This document shows positions 15,449 to 22,845 of a stretch of 59,781 nt of DNA, piece after piece. The DNA comes from Streptomyces flavidovirens DSM 40150 (GTDB lineage Bacteria > Actinomycetota > Actinomycetes > Streptomycetales > Streptomycetaceae). Both the position numbers and the translations under genes were made by a program. How positions within the stretch are numbered: the stretch's first letter is position 1; each line of letters opens with the position of its first letter. Where the stretch lies: positions 1 through 59,781 of the forward strand of contig NZ_AUBE01000032.1 in NCBI RefSeq assembly GCF_000429085.1. The letters are read 5' to 3'. The notes under the pieces are model-generated. The model made no database searches. It was given only the letters and a program-made list of their open reading frames with translations, and was not told where the DNA came from.

Positions 15449-18400
15449 ATGCAGATCCGGCTGACCGTCCTCGCGCCACGCGCGCTGAGTGCGCGCCCCG
15501 CCGAGGGCCCCGAGGGTGCCCCGGCCGGACGCGCGTGCGACGTGCTCGTCACCGCGCCCGCCGGGACCGCGCTGGCCGCGGTCGCCTCCGGTCTGGCCGC
15601 GGCCGTCTCCGGTCCCGGGTCGGCCCCGGAGACCACGGGCGCCGTGGTGGTCTACGCGGGCCGGGACCGGCTCGACGCACAGCGCTGCGCGCTCGGCGAG
15701 CCCCCACTGGTCGACGGAGCCGTGCTGTCCCTCTACGCTCCCTCACCCGAGCCGGACGGCACCTCGGACGCCCCCGCCCAGTTGCACGTGGTGGCGGGAC
15801 CCGACGCGGGCGGGGTCCACCTCCTCCACGGCGGCCGGATCAGCATCGGCCGCTCAACACAGGCCGACGTCCCCCTGAACGACCCGGACGTGTCACGGCT
15901 GCACTGCACGGTGACGCTGACGAAGGACGGCCGGGTCTCCGTCGCGGACCTGGGCTCCACGAACGGCACGTCCCTGGACGGCGAGGACCTCACCGACCAC
16001 CCGGTCCCCTTCTCACCCGGCGCACTGCTGCGCGTAGGCGAGTCGGCCCTGCGCCTGCTGACCCCCGCCGACCAGCCCCTCCCCCTCCAGACAACCCCGG
16101 ACGGCGAGGGCCACCTACGCCTGACCCGCACACCGGACACTCCACCGACGCACGCCACCGACCGCAGAGCTTCCACACCCACACCCGCCACACCCGCCCC
16201 ACCCCCAGCGGGGCATGTGGCCACCCCACCCCCAGCAGGGCACGTGGCCACCCCACCCCCAGCAGGGCACGTGGCCGGGGGTGACCCCGTGTCGCACACC
16301 GAGGTGCCGGGAGGGGACGTGTCGGGGCGCTCCCCGCAGGGTGTCGAACGCAACACGCCCGAACATCCCGAGTGCCCGAACGTTCGGCACCCGAGGAGAC
16401 GCCCCGACGCGGCACCGACCCCGGAGCCCCCGCGACCAGAAGCGACACCCCCCGCCGCACAGCCAGGCCGACGCGGCGGCATAGGAGCCTGGGCCCGCCG
16501 CCTCACCGGCGGCCGCCCCGAGCTCCTGGATGAGTACGCCCCCGCCGCGGCCACCCCCCTCGGCCTGCCGCCCACCGAAGCAAACCCCGCCAACCCCACC
16601 GGCCCCGCCACCCCAGCCACCCCCACCCCCCTGCCCGAAGCCTGGCCCGACCCCGCCGCCCTCCTGCTCACCGCGCTAGGCCCCGGCCCCCGCCTGTGGG
16701 AGCGCGGCCCCGGCCACCCCGAAGCACTCGTCCTGCGGCTGGGCACCGCGGACCGCCCGGCGCCCGACGGAGGACGCCCGCTGCCCGCCGTGCCCGTGAC
16801 CGTCGCCCTGCGCGAAGTCGGCTCGCTGGGCCTGGCCGGCCCCCGCGCACGCCTGGCCGGGCTCGCCAGGTCGGCCGTCGCGCAGCTCGCGACGCTGCAT
16901 TCCCCCACCGACCTCGAAATCGTGCTGCTCAGCACAGACAGGGCCAGGCCCCTCGAAGACCGCACTGCCGAGTGGTCCTGGCTCGGCTGGCTGCCGCACC
17001 TGCGCCCCGCCCACGGCCAGGACTGCCGGCTGCTCCTCGCGTACGACCGCGACCAGGCGACCGCCCGGATCGCCGAGCTGATGCGCCGCACGGACGAGGA
17101 GCACGCGGCGGACGAAGGCCCGTACACGGTCGTCATCGTCGACGGCGACCCCGGCTCCGCCGCGCTGCGCGAGTCCACCGCCCGGCTGGCCGCGACCGGC
17201 GCGTCGTCCGGCATCCACCTCCTGTGCCTGGCCGAGACCCCCGCCGCGTCACCGCTTTCGCCGGTCGCGGCGACGTACGAGGCCGCCTGCGCCGCGTCAC
17301 CCGCGTTCCGCGAGTGCGGCGCGGCCGCACTGCTCAGCGGCGATGTGGCCACCGCCCTGCGGCTGCTGCGTACAGCGGGAGGCGAACCAGCGGGCCACGG
17401 CACGCTCGCAACGGTGGACGCGGTGTCCGCGGCCTGGGCGGAGCGTGTCGCGCGGGCCCTGGCCCCACTACGCGCGGACGGCCACCCACCCACAAACCCC
17501 ACCGTCGGCACCACCAACACCACCAGCACCACGAGCACCACCACCACCCACACCCCCCGCCCAGGCAGAACCACCCCCCTCCCCTCCTCCGCCCGCCTGC
17601 TCGACGAACTGGGCCTGGCCAGAGCCACCCCCGCCTCCCTGATGGCCCGCTGGGCGGCAGCCGCCGACGACGGCCAGGCGCCCGGCGCCACCCGCGCGTG
17701 GGCGGTGCTCGGGGCGGGCCCGCGCGGCCCGCTCTGCGTAGACCTGACCGCAGAGGGCCCGCACCTCCTGATCGAGGGCCCGGCGGGCAGCGGCCGTACC
17801 GAGCTGCTGCGCTCCGTAGCGGCGTCACTCGCGGCGGCGGCCCGCCCCGACCGCCTGGGACTCGTCCTGGTCGACGGCGCCGGCGGCGAGCGCGGCGACG
17901 GCCTGCGCCCCTGCACGGAACTGCCGCACGTCTCCACCCACCTCAGCGCCTCCGACCCCATCCGCATGAGGGAGTTCGCCCAGGCGCTGGGCGCGGAGCT
18001 CAAGCGCCGCCACGAACTCCTCGGCGGCCTCGGCTTCGCCGAATGGCACACGAGGCGCGAAGTGTCGGGCCGCATGATCGGCCAGCGCCCGCCCAGCGCC
18101 GCCGAGCAGAACGGCGACCTGGACTCACCGCCCAGCGGCACCCTGCGCCTGCGCACCACCACGTCCCGCGAGCGCCAGGCCAGGGCCGATACCGGGCCCT
18201 CGCCGCTCCCCCGCCTCGTCGTGCTGGTCGACGACCTCGACGCGCTGGTCGCGCCCGCCCTCGGCAGTACGGGAAGGCCGGCGGCCGGTTCCGTCGTACG
18301 GGCCCTGGAGGCCGTGGCGAGGGACGGCGAGCGGCTCGGCGTACACCTGGTGGCAACATCCGCCAGACCGGACCGTACGGCGGACACGGAGCTGGCGCGC

Positions 18401-18835
18401 GGCGCGCGGCTACGCGTCGTACTCGACCCACCGCCGTCCCCACCCGCCCCCGACGAGCCGGCACCGGGACGCGGCACGCTACTGCGTCCCAGCACCCCAG
18501 ACCCGCACAGCACCACAGACAGCACCGTAGACCCGCACAGCACCGCAGACCCGCACAGCACCACACACCCGCACAGCACCACAAACCCACACAGCACCCC
18601 GACCCCCTTCCAGGCCGGCCGGGTCACCGGCCGAATCCCCCGCACCGCGACGCTGCGCCCCACCGTCGTGCCCCTGGAGTGGGAGCGGATGGGCGATCCG
18701 CCGGCCCGCCGCCCGGTGCGCGAACTGGGCAACGGGCCGACGGACCTCGCGCTGCTGGCCAGCGCCCTGGACCGCGCCGCCCGCACGGTCAACGCCACTC
18801 CGCTGCCGCCCCTGGACGCGCCCCCCGAGGCCTGA
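15449..18835 (+). CDS. FHA domain and FtsK/SpoIIIE-like ATPase-domain protein
   Basis: 1128 aa. ATG 15449 precedes a short N-terminal domain (1-105) resembling the ubiquitin-like start of such proteins. An FHA domain follows (about 112-205: GGRISIGRSTQADV, DVSRLHCTV, DLGSTNGT), which binds phosphothreonine peptides. A proline-rich linker contains the 27-bp repeats at 16197-16277. The C-terminal half is FtsK/SpoIIIE/EccC-like: PHLLIEGPAGSGRTELLRSV (about 771-790), ERGDGLRPCTELPH, and a Walker B-like RLVVLVDDLDALV (about 922-934). In the P-loop the usual lysine is Arg783, so ATP binding may be weak or altered. A second low-complexity repeat follows at about 18491-18600. No membrane helix is obvious. 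Divergence from pkaA suggests a kinase-FHA signalling unit, by analogy with mycobacterial STPK-FHA systems. Confidence 0.82.
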   Translation: MQIRLTVLAPRALSARPAEGPEGAPAGRACDVLVTAPAGTALAAVASGLAAAVSGPGSAPETTGAVVVYAGRDRLDAQRCALGEPPLVDGAVLSLYAPSPEPDGTSDAPAQLHVVAGPDAGGVHLLHGGRISIGRSTQADVPLNDPDVSRLHCTVTLTKDGRVSVADLGSTNGTSLDGEDLTDHPVPFSPGALLRVGESALRLLTPADQPLPLQTTPDGEGHLRLTRTPDTPPTHATDRRASTPTPATPAPPPAGHVATPPPAGHVATPPPAGHVAGGDPVSHTEVPGGDVSGRSPQGVERNTPEHPECPNVRHPRRRPDAAPTPEPPRPEATPPAAQPGRRGGIGAWARRLTGGRPELLDEYAPAAATPLGLPPTEANPANPTGPATPATPTPLPEAWPDPAALLLTALGPGPRLWERGPGHPEALVLRLGTADRPAPDGGRPLPAVPVTVALREVGSLGLAGPRARLAGLARSAVAQLATLHSPTDLEIVLLSTDRARPLEDRTAEWSWLGWLPHLRPAHGQDCRLLLAYDRDQATARIAELMRRTDEEHAADEGPYTVVIVDGDPGSAALRESTARLAATGASSGIHLLCLAETPAASPLSPVAATYEAACAASPAFRECGAAALLSGDVATALRLLRTAGGEPAGHGTLATVDAVSAAWAERVARALAPLRADGHPPTNPTVGTTNTTSTTSTTTTHTPRPGRTTPLPSSARLLDELGLARATPASLMARWAAAADDGQAPGATRAWAVLGAGPRGPLCVDLTAEGPHLLIEGPAGSGRTELLRSVAASLAAAARPDRLGLVLVDGAGGERGDGLRPCTELPHVSTHLSASDPIRMREFAQALGAELKRRHELLGGLGFAEWHTRREVSGRMIGQRPPSAAEQNGDLDSPPSGTLRLRTTTSRERQARADTGPSPLPRLVVLVDDLDALVAPALGSTGRPAAGSVVRALEAVARDGERLGVHLVATSARPDRTADTELARGARLRVVLDPPPSPPAPDEPAPGRGTLLRPSTPDPHSTTDSTVDPHSTADPHSTTHPHSTTNPHSTPTPFQAGRVTGRIPRTATLRPTVVPLEWERMGDPPARRPVRELGNGPTDLALLASALDRAARTVNATPLPPLDAPPEA
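16197..16277. repeat. 27-bp tandem repeat x3 inside the FHA-FtsK gene
   Basis: Three successive 27-bp units (16197, 16224, 16251) encode PPPAGHVAT-like nonapeptides in the linker between the FHA and ATPase parts. Units 2 and 3 are nearly identical, so the expansion is probably recent. Confidence 0.85.
18491..18600. repeat. About 18-bp tandem repeat inside the FHA-FtsK gene
   Basis: About five units resembling GACCCGCACAGCACC encode Asp/His/Pro/Ser/Thr-rich hexapeptides (DPHSTT-like) in a loop near the C-terminus. A further Thr/Asn/Ser-rich simple-sequence segment lies at about 17508-17560. These low-complexity loops interrupt the ATPase-like fold. Confidence 0.8.
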
Positions 18836-19004
18836 CTCAACGTCACGAGCCCATTACGATCACCCGGTTGACACGGAAGGCACTATTGCCGGGGCCGACC
18901 GCCGGGCGTAGGACTGACCCACGGGACAGCTAGACCGGCATCGGCGCCAGCGGTTCTCCGAGGGCTGCGCCGGTCCGTACGCGCACAGGAGAGACGGGGC
19001 AGTG

Positions 19005-20405
19005 ATGCGCACAACTCTTCGCACACACAAGGGTCGCAAGGAGCGCCGGGGGCGCCAGGGGCGCCGGGCGCGCCGGGCCGCCCTGGCGGTGATCGCCGCG
19101 AGCACGCTCGCCCTCACCGCCTGCGGTGGCGACAAGGACAAGGACCGGGGGAACGAGGGAAGCGGGCCCACCACAGAGCCCTCGTCCTCCGTCACGCTCC
19201 CCCGACTGAACGGCGAGGAGGTCCAGGTCGCGGCGGTCTGGACGGGCCCCGAGCAGGAGAACTTCACCAAGGTCCTGGACGAGTTCGAGAAGCGCACGGG
19301 CGCGAAGGTCACCTTCGTCCCGGCCCAGGACCCGATCGTCAACTTCCTCGGCACGAAGATCGCGGGCGGTTCGCCGCCCGACGTGGCGATGCTCCCGCAG
19401 GTGGGCGCGCTCCAGCAGGCCGTCCAGCGCAAGTGGGCGAAGCCCGTCGACGCGGCGACCCGAGCACAGCTGGACAAGAACTACTCGCAGGGCTGGAAGG
19501 ACATCGGGGCTGTCGACGGCACTCAGTACGGGGTGTACTTCAAGGCCGCCAACAAGTCCCTGATCTGGTACAACACCCAGGCGTTCGAGGACGCCGGCGT
19601 CGAGGAGCCGAAGACCTGGAAGGACTTCCTGACCACCGCCGAGACGATCTCCGCCTCCGGCGTCCCCCCGGTATCCATCGGCGGCGCGGACGGCTGGACC
19701 CTCACCGACTGGTTCGAGAACATCTACCTCTCGCAGGCGGGCCCCGAGAAGTACGACCAGCTGGCCCAGCACGAGATCAAGTGGACGGACCCGTCCGTGA
19801 AGGACGCGCTGACCACACTCGCCGAGCTGTTCGGCAAGAAGGAGCTCATCGCGGGCGGCCAGGACGGTGCCCTGCAGACCGAGTTCCCCGCCTCCGTCAC
19901 GCAGACGTTCGCCGAGGACCCGAAGGCCGCGATGGTCTTCGAGGGCGACTTCGTCTCCGTGAACATCGGGCAGACGAAGGCGAAGATCGGCACGGACGCC
20001 AAGGTGTTCCCGTTCCCGGCGGTGGGCAGTGAGTCCCCCGTCGTGACCGGTGGCGACGCCGCCGTGGCGCTCAAGGACTCCAAGGGTGCCAAGGCGCTGC
20101 TGACGTTCCTGGCCTCGACCGACGCCGCGAAGATCTGGGCGGGGGCGGGCGGGTTCGTATCGCCGAACAAGTCCCTGGACGTGGCGGCGTATCCGAACGA
20201 CGTGCAGCGCGACATCGCGAAGGCCCTGATCGCGGCGGGCGACGACTTCCGCTTCGACATGTCGGACCAGGCCCCGCAGTCGTTCGGCGGCACGCCCGGC
20301 AAGGGTGAGTGGAAGGCGCTGCAGGATTTCCTGAAGAACCCGAAGGACATCGCGGGGACCCAGCAACGGCTGGAGTCCGACGCGGCCAAGGCGTACAAGA
20401 GCTGA
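19005..20405 (+). CDS. Extracellular sugar-binding lipoprotein of an ABC importer
   Basis: About 466 aa. ATG 19005 (GGAGAGA upstream) is preferred to the adjacent GTG. A basic, Arg-rich N-terminus leads to a hydrophobic segment and lipobox LALTACGG, with the lipidated cysteine at residue 40. The mature part is a family 1 solute-binding protein, with features such as PPDVAMLPQVGALQQ, YGVYFKAANKSLIWYN and KAALLTF-like helices near the end. It captures a carbohydrate, perhaps an alpha-glucoside by similarity of the system, and delivers it to the two permeases encoded immediately downstream. No ATPase gene follows; streptomycetes commonly share the ATPase MsiK among sugar importers. Confidence 0.9.
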   Translation: MRTTLRTHKGRKERRGRQGRRARRAALAVIAASTLALTACGGDKDKDRGNEGSGPTTEPSSSVTLPRLNGEEVQVAAVWTGPEQENFTKVLDEFEKRTGAKVTFVPAQDPIVNFLGTKIAGGSPPDVAMLPQVGALQQAVQRKWAKPVDAATRAQLDKNYSQGWKDIGAVDGTQYGVYFKAANKSLIWYNTQAFEDAGVEEPKTWKDFLTTAETISASGVPPVSIGGADGWTLTDWFENIYLSQAGPEKYDQLAQHEIKWTDPSVKDALTTLAELFGKKELIAGGQDGALQTEFPASVTQTFAEDPKAAMVFEGDFVSVNIGQTKAKIGTDAKVFPFPAVGSESPVVTGGDAAVALKDSKGAKALLTFLASTDAAKIWAGAGGFVSPNKSLDVAAYPNDVQRDIAKALIAAGDDFRFDMSDQAPQSFGGTPGKGEWKALQDFLKNPKDIAGTQQRLESDAAKAYKS

Positions 20406-20409
20406 CGCC

Positions 20410-21765
20410 GTGACGTCAGCGACCGCGGGGGGTGCCGCGAAGGTCACGCCGCCCCCCGCCGACAAGGGCACACGCAAGAGCGTGACGGGTACGCGCAAAC
20501 TGATGGCGGCCGGCTTCCTGCTGCCCGCCCTGGTGCTGCTCGGTGCGCTCGTGGTCTACCCGATCGGGTACTCGGTCTACCGGAGCTTCTTCGACAAGTC
20601 GGGCGACAACTTCGCCGGATTCGGCAACTTCGTCGAGATCTTCACCGACGACACCATCCTGACCGCCGTCAAGAACAACGCGATCTGGGTGGTCGTCGCC
20701 CCCGCGGTCTCGACGGCCCTGGGCCTGATATTCGCCGTACTCACCGAACGCATCCGCTGGGGTACGGCGTTCAAGCTGCTGGTCTTCATGCCGATGGCGA
20801 TCTCCATGCTCGCCGCGGGCATCATCTTCCGGCTGGTGTACGAGCAGAATCCGGAGCGCGGGGTCGCCAACGCCGTCGCGGTGAGCGTCCACGACATGTT
20901 CTCCGAATCGGCCGGCTTCCCGAAGGCCCGCCCCCTGCCGGTCCATCCGCTGGAAGCGGGCGGCGGCGGCTCCTTCGTCACGAAACAGCCCGTCAGAGCC
21001 GGCGAACAGGTCCTGCTGCCGCTGGTCGGCGTACCGCCCGCCAAGATGCCGGGCGACGCCGAGATCGCCGCGCCCGCCAAGACGGCGCCGGACAAGGTCA
21101 CGGGCACGGCCTGGCTGGACTTCACGAAGGGCGGCGGCGGCAGGCCCAACACCATCGACCCCAAGGAGCTCGGCCTCAAGGGCATCAAGGTCGAGGCGGT
21201 GAAGGACGGCAAGGTCGTCGACTCGGCGAAAGCCGGCGCCGACGGCACCTTCACCCTCTCCGCCAAGGCGGACGGAGCCGAACTCCGCTTCCCCGCCTCG
21301 AACTTCCGCGAGCCCTACAACGGGGTCGACTGGCTCGGTCCGGGCCTGGTGACCCCCGCCATCATCGGCAGCTACGTATGGATGTGGGCGGGCTTCGCGA
21401 TGGTGCTGATCGCGGCCGGGCTCGCGGGCCTGCCGCGCGAGCTCCTGGAGGCGGCCCGCGTCGACGGCGCCAACGAGTGGCAGGTCTTCCGCCGCGTCAC
21501 GGTCCCGCTGCTGGCGCCCGTCCTCGCGGTGGTGCTGGTCACTCTGATGATCAACGTACTGAAGATCTTCGACCTGGTGTTCATCATCGCGCCGGGGTCG
21601 TCGCAGGACGACGCGAACGTGCTGGCGCTCCAGCTCTACCGCTCGTCGTTCGGTACGGACGCGGACCCGGGCATCGGCAGCGCCATCGCCGTACTGCTCC
21701 TGCTGCTGGTCGTCCCGGTGATGCTCTTCAACATCCGACGGATGCGAAAGGAGAGCCGCCGATGA
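20410..21765 (+). CDS. Sugar ABC transporter permease with large extracellular insertion
   Basis: About 451 aa, some 130-150 longer than typical sugar permeases. Membrane segments are at about 32-55, 88-112 and 120-144. A hydrophilic insertion follows (about 160-308), then further helices from 312. The EAA loop that contacts the ATPase is ELLEAARVDGANEWQVFRRV (344-363). The insertion follows the third helix, hence should be outside the cell. Its second half (VTGTAWLDF..., LKGIKVEAVKDGKVVDSAKAG) resembles a beta-sandwich repeat like carboxypeptidase-regulatory or Cna-B domains. The position is analogous to the P2 loop of MalF, which contacts the binding protein. GTG start, 4 nt after the preceding stop. 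Confidence 0.9.
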   Translation: MTSATAGGAAKVTPPPADKGTRKSVTGTRKLMAAGFLLPALVLLGALVVYPIGYSVYRSFFDKSGDNFAGFGNFVEIFTDDTILTAVKNNAIWVVVAPAVSTALGLIFAVLTERIRWGTAFKLLVFMPMAISMLAAGIIFRLVYEQNPERGVANAVAVSVHDMFSESAGFPKARPLPVHPLEAGGGGSFVTKQPVRAGEQVLLPLVGVPPAKMPGDAEIAAPAKTAPDKVTGTAWLDFTKGGGGRPNTIDPKELGLKGIKVEAVKDGKVVDSAKAGADGTFTLSAKADGAELRFPASNFREPYNGVDWLGPGLVTPAIIGSYVWMWAGFAMVLIAAGLAGLPRELLEAARVDGANEWQVFRRVTVPLLAPVLAVVLVTLMINVLKIFDLVFIIAPGSSQDDANVLALQLYRSSFGTDADPGIGSAIAVLLLLLVVPVMLFNIRRMRKESRR

Positions 21766-22673
21766 CCACCACGGCCCCCACGCCCCCCACGACCACCACC
21801 ACCGAGGCCCCCATCAAGGCCAAGCAGTCCCTGCCCGCGCGGATCGCGGCGCGCGCGGGCGGCGGCGCGGTACGGATCTTCCTGATCCTGGTCGCGCTGT
21901 TCTGGCTGATGCCGACGATCGGGCTGCTGTTCTCGTCACTGCGCAGCCCCACCGACATCGCGGAGACGGGCTGGTGGAAGGTCTTCTCCGCCCCCGCCGG
22001 CCTCACCCTCGACAACTACGCCAATCTCCTCGACAACAACACCATCGTCGACTCCCTGCTCAGTACGATCATGATCACCGTCCCGTCGACCGTCCTGGTC
22101 GTGGTGATCGGCTCGCTGGCCGGGTACGCCTTCGCGTGGATGGACTTCCCCGGCCGCGACTGGTGGTTCCTGGTGGTCGTCGGCCTGCTGGTGGTTCCGG
22201 TGCAGGTCGCCCTCGTCCCGGTGTCGGAACTCTTCGGCAAGATCGGCATCTTCGAGACCACGGCGGGCGTGGTCCTCTTCCACGTCGCCTTCGGCCTGCC
22301 CTTCGCCATCTTCCTTCTGCGCAACTTCTTCGCGGAGATCCCCAGGGAGCTCCTGGAGGCGGCGCGGCTCGACGGGGCGGGCGAAATCCGGCTGTTCACG
22401 CGCGTCGTGATGCCACTCGGCGGTCCCGCCATCGCCTCGCTCGGCATCTTCCAGTTCCTGTGGGTCTGGAACGACATGCTGGTCGCGCTGATCTTCGCCG
22501 ACTCGGCCAACCCGCCGATCACGGTGGCGCTCCAGCGCCAGGTACGGCAGTTCGGCAACAACATCGACATCCTGGCGCCCGGCGCCTTCATCTCCATGAT
22601 CATCCCGCTGATCGTCTTCTTCGCGTTCCAGCGGCAGTTCGTGTCCGGCGTGATGGCCGGCGCGGTGAAGTAG
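21762..22673 (+). CDS. Sugar ABC transporter permease (MalG-like)
   Basis: 303 aa of standard length with about six helices and the EAA loop ELLEAARLDGAGEIRLFTRV. The N-terminal ~28 residues are Thr/Pro-rich and cytoplasmic. It forms the heterodimeric membrane channel with the preceding permease. ATG overlaps the preceding stop as ATGA, and AAAGGAGAG lies upstream, so it is translationally coupled. Confidence 0.93.
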   Translation: MTTTAPTPPTTTTTEAPIKAKQSLPARIAARAGGGAVRIFLILVALFWLMPTIGLLFSSLRSPTDIAETGWWKVFSAPAGLTLDNYANLLDNNTIVDSLLSTIMITVPSTVLVVVIGSLAGYAFAWMDFPGRDWWFLVVVGLLVVPVQVALVPVSELFGKIGIFETTAGVVLFHVAFGLPFAIFLLRNFFAEIPRELLEAARLDGAGEIRLFTRVVMPLGGPAIASLGIFQFLWVWNDMLVALIFADSANPPITVALQRQVRQFGNNIDILAPGAFISMIIPLIVFFAFQRQFVSGVMAGAVK

Positions 22674-22845
22674 GGAGGATCAACAGGGGCAGCCGTGGAG
22701 CAACGCTGAGAACTTTCTCATCGGGGCTTCATGGAATGGCAATCGAATGACAAACCCGCAGTCCCGGACCCCGCCTGCCTGATTCATCGCCCGGGCCTTA
22801 CCTGGGTGGCATCCGCATCCCCACGCTCTGGTGAAGGACGCACAG

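Noticed and set aside
15733..18846. A 1037-codon minus-strand open frame opposite the FHA-FtsK gene
   Set aside because: Arg/Ser/Gly-rich composition and no family resemblance; the plus strand has FHA and FtsK motifs in frame.
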